Below are positions 26,454-34,066 of a stretch of 64,000 nt of DNA, in pieces. Positions within the stretch are counted from its first letter, which is position 1. Each line of letters starts with the position of its first letter. The stretch spans positions 2,294,001-2,358,000 of the forward strand of contig NZ_JAUFQN010000019.1 of NCBI RefSeq assembly GCF_030409795.1, given 5' to 3'. The notes below the pieces were generated by a model. It worked only from the letters and a program-made list of their open reading frames with translations, was not told the origin of the DNA and did no database searches. This stretch comes from Flavobacterium paronense. Its GTDB lineage: Bacteria > Bacteroidota > Bacteroidia > Flavobacteriales > Flavobacteriaceae. Made by a program: the position numbers and the translations under genes.

Positions 26454-26516
26454 ATTGTCGGTTGTCGGTTGTTAGTTGTCGTTTACTGTATAAAACAAAC
26501 AACTGTTAACAGACAA
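26454..26516. repeat. Short TTGTC-rich direct and inverted repeats between murA and DUF4290
   Basis: The 70-base gap holds four near-copies of GTTGTCG/GTTAGTTGTC in one direction and AGACAACT in the other, so TAGTTGTC and GACAACTA can pair across about 35 bases. Such repeats are common spacers in flavobacterial genomes; a function is not evident. Confidence 0.35.
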
Positions 26517-27230
26517 CTATTTTTGATTATTATTATTTTTCTTTATAAACGGCTTCTTGATATTCTTATTAATCTTAATTTTCGGATTTGAGATTGGCAT
26601 GTTTTTGTTAGAAACTTTTTTATTGGTACGCATCAAGTCCGTTGTAGTTAACAACTCTTCTGTGCTTTGCAACAAATTTAATTTTCCGGCAGATAATTCA
26701 TAAAGATGTTCAAAAATCACAGCATCCGTAACCGTGTCTTTATTCCAACTCAAATAAGATTTTTTCATGTGGTTGGCAATGACTTTTACCAAAGCACTTT
26801 TCATTTCACCTTCTTCCCAACTGTTGGCAACATCAATCATATACTTGATGTTATTACCATAAAAACGATATTTCGGATTTTTTTGTGGATAGGCTAATCT
26901 TTCAGGTTTTAGATGAATTACATCTCGTGTTGGAATTGGATAAGGAGAATCAACATCCAATTTAAAATCGGACATGATAAAAATCTGATCCCATAATTTG
27001 TGCTGAAAATCGAGGACATCACGCAAATGAGGATTTAAGCTTCCCATTACCTGAATGATATATTTAGCCGCTTTATTTCGCTCTTCCTTGTTTTCGATTG
27101 CCGTTGCCTGATCAATCAATTTTTGCAAATGACGGCCATATTCTGGAATAATCAAATGGGAACGCTCTGCATTATACTCTAAATGATGAACGACTTCGTT
27201 AGCGTTTTCTTTTATATATTTTTCAATCAT
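26517..27230 (-). CDS. DUF4290 domain protein
   Basis: The 237-residue protein has the family-defining core at about 7-200 (VVHHLEYNAERSHLIIPEYG, GSLNPHLRDVLDFQHKLWDQ). A low-complexity, lysine- and asparagine-rich C-terminal tail follows (about 205-237). DUF4290 is restricted to Bacteroidota, of unknown function, and is usually next to murA. No membrane segment or catalytic motif is visible. Its start codon overlaps the DUF493 stop codon by one base (TAATG), so the two are translationally coupled. Confidence 0.9.
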   Translation of the reverse strand: MIEKYIKENANEVVHHLEYNAERSHLIIPEYGRHLQKLIDQATAIENKEERNKAAKYIIQVMGSLNPHLRDVLDFQHKLWDQIFIMSDFKLDVDSPYPIPTRDVIHLKPERLAYPQKNPKYRFYGNNIKYMIDVANSWEEGEMKSALVKVIANHMKKSYLSWNKDTVTDAVIFEHLYELSAGKLNLLQSTEELLTTTDLMRTNKKVSNKNMPISNPKIKINKNIKKPFIKKNNNNQK

Positions 27231-27514
27231 TATAATGATATTATGCCTTCTATGTTAGATAATTCAATATACTTTTCGACCACATGACTAGGGCTTTCCA
27301 TCAACACGTTTATTGAAATACTTGTATATTTTGCATTTTTGGATTGTTTGGTATGAATTACTGCGCCTATATTATCAAAAGCATTTTCTACTTCTTCAAT
27401 TTTTTTGGGGCTTGTTGGTACAATAAATTTATATAAGTATTCACTAGGCCATGCTGAAGTATTGCTCAGTTCTTCTCGTAATCTGATGTAAAACTCTTCT
27501 GTCTTCTTATCCAT
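27230..27514 (-). CDS. DUF493 family protein (YbeD-like)
   Basis: The 94-residue protein has an ACT-like fold, with FYIRLREELSNTSAWPSEYL followed by YKFIVPTSPKKIEEVENAF and a C-terminal YTSISINVLMESPSHVVEKY. In Proteobacteria the family member YbeD/LipB-neighbour is linked to lipoate metabolism, but its role is not established. The ATG at 27514 (MDKKTEEFY) is preferred over an upstream TTG because homologues begin there. It starts the DUF493-DUF4290-murA run on the minus strand. Confidence 0.85.
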   Translation of the reverse strand: MDKKTEEFYIRLREELSNTSAWPSEYLYKFIVPTSPKKIEEVENAFDNIGAVIHTKQSKNAKYTSISINVLMESPSHVVEKYIELSNIEGIISL

Positions 27515-27646
27515 TTTTAAACAAAATAATAGCAAATATACAGTATTGATTTTAGAATTTAGAATTGGATTCTACGATTTCAAAAAAATAATTTTTAATC
27601 CTAAAAATAAATATCAATTCGCTTTACATATTCTAATTAGTTTCAA

Positions 27647-27654
27647 TAAATTTG
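27647..27654 (+). promoter_or_regulatory. -7 element of the AAA-ATPase gene
   Basis: TAAATTTG matches TAnnTTTG exactly. It overlaps the first possible TTG start of the following gene (27652), so translation must begin later, at the TTG at 27673. No clear -33 box is seen. Confidence 0.55.
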
Positions 27655-27672
27655 CGCTTCATTTCAAAAAAC

Positions 27673-28209
27673 TTGAAAAAAGAACTCATAGTAATAACTG
27701 GTGGTCCAGGAACAGGAAAAACCACAATAATCGATGCATTTATCGAACAAGGCTATGCGTGTTTCCCAGAAATTTCTAGACAAATAACGCTTGAAGCAAA
27801 AAAGCAAGGCATAGAACAACTTTTCCTGGAAAGACCTTTGCTTTTCAGCGAGTTACTTTTAGAAGGAAGAAAAAAACAGCACCAACAAGCCATACAAGAC
27901 CAAGCTGAAATCGTATTTTTAGATCGAGGCATTCCAGATATTTTGGCTTACATGCATTACATTGGCGATAGTTATCCTGCTTTTTTTGATCAAGCCAGCA
28001 AAGAACATTCCTACTCGAAAGTTTTTGTCCTTCCACCATGGGAAGAAATATACGAAAGTGATGAAGCCCGTTATGAAAACTTTGAACAAGCCAAACTTAT
28101 TTTTGATCATTTGATTGAAACTTATGAAAGCTATGGTTATAATCTGATTGAAGTTCCAAGAGGAACAGTAGAAGAAAGAATGCAATTTATACTAAACCAA
28201 ATTGCTTAA
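27673..28209 (+). CDS. AAA_28-type ATPase (NadR-like nucleotide-binding protein)
   Basis: The 178-residue protein has a single P-loop domain: Walker A in ITGGPGTGKTT (about 9-17), a Walker B-like VFLDRGIPD (about 85-93), and a C-terminal Arg-containing helix. It is of the AAA_28/NadR-like class, which often acts as a small-molecule kinase or accessory ATPase; the substrate is unknown. No ATG is available near the start. TTG at 27673 (MKKELIVITGGPG) is preferred because a promoter -7 box occupies the earlier TTG at 27652. It lies 100 bases before recQ. Confidence 0.78.
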   Translation: MKKELIVITGGPGTGKTTIIDAFIEQGYACFPEISRQITLEAKKQGIEQLFLERPLLFSELLLEGRKKQHQQAIQDQAEIVFLDRGIPDILAYMHYIGDSYPAFFDQASKEHSYSKVFVLPPWEEIYESDEARYENFEQAKLIFDHLIETYESYGYNLIEVPRGTVEERMQFILNQIA

Positions 28210-28267
28210 TACACTTTTACTGTAGCAGCAACATAATCTTATTTTATATCTTTATCCAATTAATTGT

Positions 28268-28290
28268 CACCCTAAGCGGAGTCTAAGGGC
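28268..28290. repeat. Short imperfect palindrome (REP-like)
   Basis: CACCCTAAGCGGAGTCTAAG followed by GGC is an imperfect palindrome (CCCT pairs with AGGG, with two more internal pairs). Similar 'CACCCTGAGCGGAGTCGAAGGG' type sequences are known as dispersed repeats in Bacteroidota, from memory; I have not checked copy number. Confidence 0.35.
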
Positions 28291-28309
28291 ATAACTCATA
28301 ATTCATAAC

Positions 28310-30199
28310 TTGAAGGCTTTAGAAATTCTACAACAATACTGGAAACATAATGCCTTCCGCGAGCCACAGGAAGAGATTATAACTTCTGTTTTAGAAGGAA
28401 AAGATACTTTTGCACTCATGCCAACTGGCGGTGGAAAATCGATTTGTTTTCAAGTTCCGGCGATGATGCAAGAAGGAATTTGCTTGGTTATTTCTCCATT
28501 AATTGCCTTGATGCGCGACCAAGTTGAAAACCTGCAAAAGAAAGGAATCAAAGCGATTGCTTTAACCGGTGGAATTTATCACGATGAGATTATTGATTTA
28601 TTGGACAATTGCCAATTTGGAAATTACAAGTTTCTATATCTTTCACCCGAACGATTGCAAAACGATTGGATTTTAGAACGCATCAAAAATCTACCTGTAA
28701 ACCTTATTGCCATTGATGAAGCACATTGTGTATCGCAATGGGGACATGATTTTCGTCCGGCTTATTTAAAGATTGTACAACTTAAAGAATATTTTCCGAA
28801 AGTGCCTTTTTTGGCATTGACCGCCTCTGCAACATTGAGAGTAAAAGAAGACATCATAACCCAATTAAAACTCACTTCACCTCAAGTTTTTTCAAAATCA
28901 TTTTACAGAGCGAACATAGCTTATATGGTTTTTGAAACCGAAGACAAGCTTCATCTGTTGCAACAAATTTTACACAAGAATCCGCAACCATCCATTATAT
29001 ATGTTACCAACAGAAAAAGTTGTTTGGAAACAGTGCATCAATTAGAAAGCCACGGTTTTAAAGCAACCTATTATCATGGCGGATTATCTTCTAAAGAGAA
29101 AGAAAAACACATGAAGCTTTGGATGGAAGAAAAAGTACAGGTTATTGTTGCTACCAACGCATTTGGAATGGGAATTGACAAAGCCAATGTGAAAACGATT
29201 ATCCATTTGCATTTACCTCAAAATCTAGAAAATTATTATCAAGAAGCCGGTCGAGCCGGAAGAAATGGCGAGAAAGCATTTGCTATACTACTTAATAATC
29301 CGTCGGATATTTTGCATGCAGAAATGCAGTTTATAAGTGTGCTTCCTGATAAAGCATTTCTGAATTTGGTTTTTTTAAAATTATGCAGCTTTTTTCAAAT
29401 TGCCTATGGCGAAGGCATTGACGAACAATTTAGTTTTAATCTCAATCAGTTTTGTGCCAAATATAATTTTCCGATACTGAAAACCTATAATGCTCTACAG
29501 TTTTTGGACAGGCAAGGAGTTATTACTTTATCTCAAGAATTCTCTGAAAAAGTTAGCATTCAGTTTACCATTCCGTCTAAAGAAGTAATTCGGTATATGA
29601 GTTTGAATCCGGCAGATGAAGAAATTGTATTAACCATTCTTAGAACCTATCCCGGAATTTACGATATGCAAACAGCTTTTAATCCAACTTTGATTGCCAA
29701 AAAATCAAATAGTACTGAAAAAGAGGTGCTTTCGCTTTTGCAAAAATTAAACGAAAAGCAAGTCATTGATTTGATTGCCAAAAACAATGATGCTACGATT
29801 ACTTTTAATGAAGTTCGGGAAGATGAACGAACCATCAATAGAGTTTCAAAACATTTGGAGGCGCAAAACAAATTAAAAACGGAACAACTGCAAGCGGTTT
29901 TGTATTATAGTAAAGAAACTAAAACCTGCAAACAGAAATTGCTAATGCAGTATTTTGGCGAAACCATAAAAGACGACTGCGGGGTTTGCTCCTATTGCAT
30001 TTCCAAAAACAAGAAGAAGCAAAATCCGGAAACTATTTCTGAAAAAATTATTGCCTTACTGAAAATGCAGGACTTCAACTCAAGAGATATTCAAAAGTTG
30101 ACTAAACTTCCGAAAGACGATGTTATCTTTGCGATTCAAAATCTTTTGGAAAATGGTACAATAAGTATCAAATCAAATAACTTATATTCCTTAAAATAG
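28310..30199 (+). CDS. recQ: RecQ-family ATP-dependent DNA helicase (no HRDC domain)
   Basis: The 629-residue helicase has motif 0 (FREPQEEII), Walker A (MPTGGGKS), the DEAH box in IDEAHCVSQWGHDFRP, motif VI (QEAGRAGRNGEKA), a four-Cys zinc-binding region (DDCGVCSYC) and a winged-helix domain. The C-terminus (about 580-629) is a short winged-helix-like segment; a classical HRDC domain is absent. It unwinds recombination and replication intermediates 3'-to-5'. The start is a TTG at 28310, since no in-frame ATG lies upstream and the conserved domain begins at once. Two bases separate it from fmt, so they are probably one operon. Confidence 0.9.
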   Translation: MKALEILQQYWKHNAFREPQEEIITSVLEGKDTFALMPTGGGKSICFQVPAMMQEGICLVISPLIALMRDQVENLQKKGIKAIALTGGIYHDEIIDLLDNCQFGNYKFLYLSPERLQNDWILERIKNLPVNLIAIDEAHCVSQWGHDFRPAYLKIVQLKEYFPKVPFLALTASATLRVKEDIITQLKLTSPQVFSKSFYRANIAYMVFETEDKLHLLQQILHKNPQPSIIYVTNRKSCLETVHQLESHGFKATYYHGGLSSKEKEKHMKLWMEEKVQVIVATNAFGMGIDKANVKTIIHLHLPQNLENYYQEAGRAGRNGEKAFAILLNNPSDILHAEMQFISVLPDKAFLNLVFLKLCSFFQIAYGEGIDEQFSFNLNQFCAKYNFPILKTYNALQFLDRQGVITLSQEFSEKVSIQFTIPSKEVIRYMSLNPADEEIVLTILRTYPGIYDMQTAFNPTLIAKKSNSTEKEVLSLLQKLNEKQVIDLIAKNNDATITFNEVREDERTINRVSKHLEAQNKLKTEQLQAVLYYSKETKTCKQKLLMQYFGETIKDDCGVCSYCISKNKKKQNPETISEKIIALLKMQDFNSRDIQKLTKLPKDDVIFAIQNLLENGTISIKSNNLYSLK

Positions 30200-30201
30200 A
30201 A

Positions 30202-31149
30202 ATGGAAAAGTTGCGCATTGTTTTTATGGGAACTCCTGAATTTGCTGTCGGCATTCTGGATAAAATAGTCAAAAACAATTATAACGTTGTTGGTGTCATT
30301 ACTGCTGCTGATAAGCCTGCCGGTCGTGGCCAAAAGATTAAATATTCGGCGGCAAAAGAATATGCATTAGAGCACAATCTTAAATTATTGCAACCTAGCA
30401 ATCTAAAAGACGAAACTTTTTTATCCGAATTAAAATCGCTTAATGCCAATCTGCAAGTTGTAGTAGCCTTTAGAATGTTGCCCGAAGTAGTTTGGAGAAT
30501 GCCAGAATTGGGAACCTTTAATCTTCATGCATCGTTGTTACCAAACTATCGTGGAGCTGCGCCAATCAATTGGGCTATTATTAATGGAGAAATAAAAACC
30601 GGTGTTACCACATTTTTCATAGATGATAAGATTGATACAGGTGCAATGATTTTAAACAAGGAAATCGGAATCAGTCCGAATGAAAATGCGGGAGAACTTC
30701 ACGATAGACTTATGGTTCTAGGAAGCGAAGCCGTTGTTGAAACTTTGGCTTTGATTGAAAAAGGAAATGTTCAGACTACAATTCAACAAGATACTTCCGA
30801 AATAAGAACAGCTCATAAACTCAACAAAGAAAACTGCAAAATAGATTGGGCAAAATCTGCATTTGAAATTTATAATTTGATTCGGGGATTATCTCCTTAT
30901 CCCACGGCGTGGTGCTTATTTAAAGATAATGAACAAGAATGGAATGTAAAAATATATGAAGCTAAGATTCATTTTGAAAATCACTCTTATACTATAGGTA
31001 GCATTATTACGACTAAAAAAGAAATTAAGATTGCTGTAAAAGATGGTTACATTCAAATTTTGAGCATTCAATTTCCAGGGAAGAAAAAAATGGCGGCAAA
31101 TGAACTACTAAATGGCATTACATTTTCAGACAAAGCACAAGCAGAATAA
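30202..31149 (+). CDS. fmt: Methionyl-tRNA formyltransferase
   Basis: The enzyme formylates the initiator Met-tRNA using 10-formyltetrahydrofolate. The 315-residue product has the start RIVFMGTPEFAVGILDKI, the HASLLPNYRGAAPINWAIING motif (catalytic Asn, His, Asp in the N-terminal Rossmann domain) and a C-terminal OB-fold domain from about 205. Length and motifs fit the family. It follows recQ by two bases. It ends about 145 bases before the HU gene's promoter region. Confidence 0.95.
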   Translation: MEKLRIVFMGTPEFAVGILDKIVKNNYNVVGVITAADKPAGRGQKIKYSAAKEYALEHNLKLLQPSNLKDETFLSELKSLNANLQVVVAFRMLPEVVWRMPELGTFNLHASLLPNYRGAAPINWAIINGEIKTGVTTFFIDDKIDTGAMILNKEIGISPNENAGELHDRLMVLGSEAVVETLALIEKGNVQTTIQQDTSEIRTAHKLNKENCKIDWAKSAFEIYNLIRGLSPYPTAWCLFKDNEQEWNVKIYEAKIHFENHSYTIGSIITTKKEIKIAVKDGYIQILSIQFPGKKKMAANELLNGITFSDKAQAE

Positions 31150-31251
31150 GGTCTCAAGCTCTTTTTTGAATAAAAAAAACGGCGAAAAGCCTCGGCTTAT
31201 CAACAAATAAACCAAGTTATTAACAAATATTTGAAAAAAACACGAAAACTC

Positions 31252-31281
31252 TTGTGCAGTAAGGAATTCCTATTAAATTTG
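31252..31281 (+). promoter_or_regulatory. Promoter of the HU gene
   Basis: TTG (31252-31254) and TAAATTTG (31274-31281) lie 19 bases apart. The predicted transcript has a leader of about 40 bases before the ATG at 31326. Confidence 0.78.
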
Positions 31282-31325
31282 TTATCATTAACAAAATGTT
31301 TAACCAACAATTAATAACTAACATT

Positions 31326-31598
31326 ATGAACAAATCAGAATTAATCGATGCGATTGCAGCTGACGCAGGAGTAACAAAAGCAGCAGCAAAATTAGCTTTA
31401 GAATCATTTTTAGGTAACGTAAGCGGTACTTTGAAAAAAGGTGGAAGAGTATCTTTAGTAGGATTCGGATCTTGGTCAGTATCTAAAAGAGCTGCAAGAG
31501 ACGGAAGAAATCCTCAAACAGGAAAAACTATCAAAATTGCTGCTAAGAATGTTGTTAAATTCAAAGCAGGAGCAGATTTAGACGGAGCAGTAAACTAA
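31326..31598 (+). CDS. hup: HU-family DNA-binding protein
   Basis: The 90-residue histone-like protein bends DNA and compacts the nucleoid as a homo- or heterodimer. It begins MNKSELIDAIAADAGVTKAA and has the signature GFGSWSVSKRAARDGRNPQTG with the intercalating arm (Pro in RNPQTGKTIKI). An in-frame ATG at 31296 would add ten residues, but the ATG at 31326 is the family start. It is a single gene with a consensus promoter and a strong terminator. Confidence 0.95.
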   Translation: MNKSELIDAIAADAGVTKAAAKLALESFLGNVSGTLKKGGRVSLVGFGSWSVSKRAARDGRNPQTGKTIKIAAKNVVKFKAGADLDGAVN

Positions 31599-31620
31599 TA
31601 ATTTAGTTCTTCTGATATAC

Positions 31621-31652
31621 AAAGACCATTCGCAAAACGAATGGTCTTTTTG
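31621..31652 (+). terminator. Rho-independent terminator of the HU gene
   Basis: AAAGACCATTCG and CGAATGGTCTTT form a 12-bp perfect stem with a short loop, followed by a T run. Confidence 0.9.
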
Positions 31653-31718
31653 TTTTTAGCATAGAAAAATTTGGAAAATCATTTTTTTTTAAGCAACTTT
31701 ATTAAAAATTAATTCAAA

Positions 31719-32279
31719 ATGATTGCGGAAAAATTAGAAAAAGGACATTTGTTAATAGCCGAACCATCTATTATTGGTGACATGTCCTTTAATAGATCTG
31801 TAATTTTATTGGCTGACCATACTTCAGAAGGTTCAGTTGGATTCATTTTGAATAAACCCCTTAAATACTCTATCAAAGATTTACTTCCAGAGGTTAATTC
31901 CAATTTCAAAATCTATAATGGAGGCCCAGTAGAACAAGACAATTTATATTTTATTCATAACGTTCCCGATTTGATTCCGAATAGTATTGAAATATCTAAA
32001 GGAATATTTTGGGGTGGCGATTTTGATTTTACCAAAGAATTAATAAATACAGGTGTTATTAAGAAAAAAAATATCCGTTTCTTTTTGGGATACACTGGTT
32101 GGGATTCTGAGCAATTAGAAAATGAGATGCAAGCCAACTCCTGGATTTTGATAAAAAATAATTATGAAAACAAAATTCTTGGGAAAGCATCTGTTAACTT
32201 TTGGAAAGAGAAAATTTTAGAGCTTGGAGGAGATTATTTAATTTGGTCTAATGCTCCAGAAAATCCTACTTTGAATTAA
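31719..32279 (+). CDS. YqgE/AlgH family protein
   Basis: The 186-residue protein belongs to UPF0301. It contains KGHLLIAEPSI, FNRSVILLADH, SVGFILNKP and GGPVEQDNL, all family hallmarks in order. The C-terminal part (about 100-186) holds the FFLGYTGWDSEQLENEM segment. The biochemical role is unsettled; AlgH in Pseudomonas affects alginate regulation. It overlaps the convergent aminotransferase gene by 4 bases at its stop codon. Confidence 0.92.
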   Translation: MIAEKLEKGHLLIAEPSIIGDMSFNRSVILLADHTSEGSVGFILNKPLKYSIKDLLPEVNSNFKIYNGGPVEQDNLYFIHNVPDLIPNSIEISKGIFWGGDFDFTKELINTGVIKKKNIRFFLGYTGWDSEQLENEMQANSWILIKNNYENKILGKASVNFWKEKILELGGDYLIWSNAPENPTLN

Positions 32280-33112
32280 GCTTCTATTGTATTATTCAAT
32301 TTCTCTAACAACTGATTAGCTAAGCGAATTTCAAATTCTTTTTTACGATATTTTGTTATTGGCTGTATTCCAATGATAACATTGGTAATAAATAACTCAT
32401 CTGCTTTCTGCAAATCAAAAGGAGAAATAGCTGCTTCAATAACTTCGATTGAATCAATTTGTTTTGCTAAAGTTATAATTTGTTTTCTCATTATTCCATT
32501 CAAACAACCTTCAGAAATTGGTGGTGTTATCAATTTGCTTCCCATCAACATAAACAGATTTCCATTTGCTGCTTCTATAACATTTTTGGTTTCGTTAATA
32601 AGTAAAGAGGAATCAAGTTGATTTTCTTTGGCAAAAATACTTGCTGTTACATTTGTAATCTTATTTGTCGTCTTAAGCGTTGACAGTAATTGTTTTGGAA
32701 CAATAAAGTCTTTATACAAATCCACTTCAAATTGACTTTTAGGGGTTTTATACTTTATGCTATCCAGCTTATTTGCCTGAATGACATAGGAAATTGAATT
32801 ATCTGTTGGCAAGTAAAATCCGCCTTCGTTTCTAAAAACAGTAAACCTTATTCTTGCAGAATCTTCGATAGCTAATACTTCGACTAGCTTCAAGATTTGC
32901 TCTTCAAGATATTCGATGGTAAAAGACATCGGAATTTCCATTCTCACAATTCTCATGGAAGCCATTAAACGAAAATAATGATCTTCAAAAAAAAGTATTT
33001 TATTGTTTACAATTTTTAAAGTTTCAAAAACACCATCGCCGTATAAGAATGATCTGTTAGAAACTGTTAACTGTAAATCAGAATCTTGAATTACCCCATT
33101 AAAATTTACCAT
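32276..33112 (-). CDS. Class IV PLP-dependent aminotransferase (BCAT/DAAA/ADCL family)
   Basis: The 278-residue enzyme is of fold type IV. Features include MVNFNGVIQDSDLQLTVSNR, RSFLYGDGVFETLK, the PLP Lys in TLKTTNKITN-type wording (about 140-150), and the ETKNVIEAANGN loop. Members include branched-chain aminotransferase, D-amino-acid aminotransferase and 4-amino-4-deoxychorismate lyase; sequence alone does not separate them here, though the single gene and 278-residue length favour a lyase-type or generic aminotransferase. The ATG at 33112 is preferred over TTG at 33139 because the latter would put the hairpin at 33113-33136 inside the coding region. Confidence 0.8.
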   Translation of the reverse strand: MVNFNGVIQDSDLQLTVSNRSFLYGDGVFETLKIVNNKILFFEDHYFRLMASMRIVRMEIPMSFTIEYLEEQILKLVEVLAIEDSARIRFTVFRNEGGFYLPTDNSISYVIQANKLDSIKYKTPKSQFEVDLYKDFIVPKQLLSTLKTTNKITNVTASIFAKENQLDSSLLINETKNVIEAANGNLFMLMGSKLITPPISEGCLNGIMRKQIITLAKQIDSIEVIEAAISPFDLQKADELFITNVIIGIQPITKYRKKEFEIRLANQLLEKLNNTIEA

Positions 33113-33136
33113 AAAAAAATCCCGTTTAAAACGGGA
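33113..33136 (-). terminator. Terminator-like hairpin directly before the aminotransferase start codon
   Basis: On the minus strand TCCCGTTT and AAACGGGA form an 8-bp stem that is followed by seven T and then directly the ATG at 33112. It lies 26 bases after the START-like gene's stop codon. It can terminate that gene's transcript or attenuate read-through into the aminotransferase. Confidence 0.65.
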
Positions 33137-33162
33137 CAAATATAACTTTTAAAAATTTGATT

Positions 33163-33555
33163 TTATATAGAACCTATTACGTGTTTTAAATCAGAGATTT
33201 GATTTTCCCATAATAATTTTGATTCATCTAATTCATCTTCAACAGCAAAATCAACAACCATTAGAGAGACATCTTTAGTAATTTCGTCTTCCAAAATTCT
33301 TAATTCAAAATAGTATTCCGTATCCTTCTTATCTTCATCAACCCATTTAAATTTAACTTTCTCTCCAGTTTTTTTTGAAGCAAGACGAGCATTTTCATCA
33401 ATACTATCCCAAGTAAAAGTAAAAAACTCTCCTCTTGAATTAACATTGTCAGCAAACCATTCTTGCAATCCAGAAGGTGTAGATATATATTGATACAGTA
33501 ATTGGGGAGATGAATTTAATGGGAACTCAAGTTCGTAGCGTATTTTATGCTCCAT
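33163..33555 (-). CDS. START-like (SRPBCC superfamily) domain protein
   Basis: The 130-residue protein begins MEHKIRYELEFPLNSSPQLL and contains the LQEWFADNV segment typical of Bacteroidota START-like proteins of the SRPBCC (Bet v1) superfamily, which bind hydrophobic ligands in a deep pocket. No catalytic residue is assigned and the ligand is unknown. It ends before the hairpin at 33113-33136. The ATG at 33555 has a short AT-rich leader and no Shine-Dalgarno site. Confidence 0.82.
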   Translation of the reverse strand: MEHKIRYELEFPLNSSPQLLYQYISTPSGLQEWFADNVNSRGEFFTFTWDSIDENARLASKKTGEKVKFKWVDEDKKDTEYYFELRILEDEITKDVSLMVVDFAVEDELDESKLLWENQISDLKHVIGSI

Positions 33556-33638
33556 GGTTTAGAATATTTTTTGGAAATATATATAATAAAATCAAAAAAA
33601 AGGACATTTTTAAAAATAATTTTTTTTGTCACTATATA

Positions 33639-33669
33639 TTTGTAAGCTATGATATAAGTTTTATATTTG
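33639..33669 (+). promoter_or_regulatory. Promoter of tRNA-Met
   Basis: TTTG (33639-33642) and TATATTTG (33662-33669) are 19 bases apart, a full match. The tRNA starts 33 bases after the -7 box. Confidence 0.78.
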
Positions 33670-33701
33670 CACCCGCATTAAGAATATTAACCACTACACT
33701 A

Positions 33702-33775
33702 GGCGAGGTAGCTCAGTCGGTTAGAGCGCAGGATTCATAACCCTGAGGTCGGGAGTTCAAATCTCCCTCTCGCTA
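33702..33775 (+). tRNA. tRNA-Met (CAT anticodon)
   Basis: The 74-base cloverleaf is complete. The acceptor GGCGAGG pairs with TCTCGCT (two G-U), the D-stem is GCTC/GAGC, the anticodon loop TTCATAA contains CAT, and the T-stem is GGGAG/CTCCC with TTCAAAT in the loop. CCA is not encoded. The G1-U72 pair and D-stem are unlike initiator tRNA, so elongator Met is likeliest; a tRNA-Ile2 that is lysidine-modified at the anticodon is the alternative. Confidence 0.9.
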
Positions 33776-33783
33776 CAAAATTG

Positions 33784-33815
33784 AAAAGGTTTGGAAAATT
33801 TCCAAGCCTTTTTTT
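33784..33815 (+). terminator. Rho-independent terminator after tRNA-Met
   Basis: AAAAGGTTTGGA and TCCAAGCCTTTT pair (one G-U) around a 6-base loop, with T continuing for about seven bases. Confidence 0.78.
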
Positions 33816-33991
33816 ATACTTCACATTCAACCATTTTTTTCCTTTTTTTAAAGAACTAACTATCAACTTACAAAATGAATTGTTTTTGATTGTAAAAATC
33901 AAAATTGTAAGTTTTTTATTTATTATAAAACATAAAAAGTGTATTTCATCGATTTTTTTATGCTTTTTATCGATTATTTTAAATAAATATC

Positions 33992-33999
33992 TAGTTTTG
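33992..33999 (+). promoter_or_regulatory. -7 element before the giant surface-protein gene
   Basis: TAGTTTTG matches TAnnTTTG, 67 bases before the ATG at 34067. A convincing -33 TTG at the usual distance is missing. The surrounding AT-rich gap (33816-34066) holds no gene. Confidence 0.45.
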
Positions 34000-34066
34000 A
34001 AATGTCAAATAAAACAGAATGGAGTATTAAGCTTCATTTAATTAATAAATCATAATACCCCGAGTT

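Noticed and set aside
33702..33775. Initiator tRNA-Met
   Set aside because: The first pair is G-U rather than the C-A mismatch of initiators, so elongator Met (or lysidine-type Ile2) is preferred.
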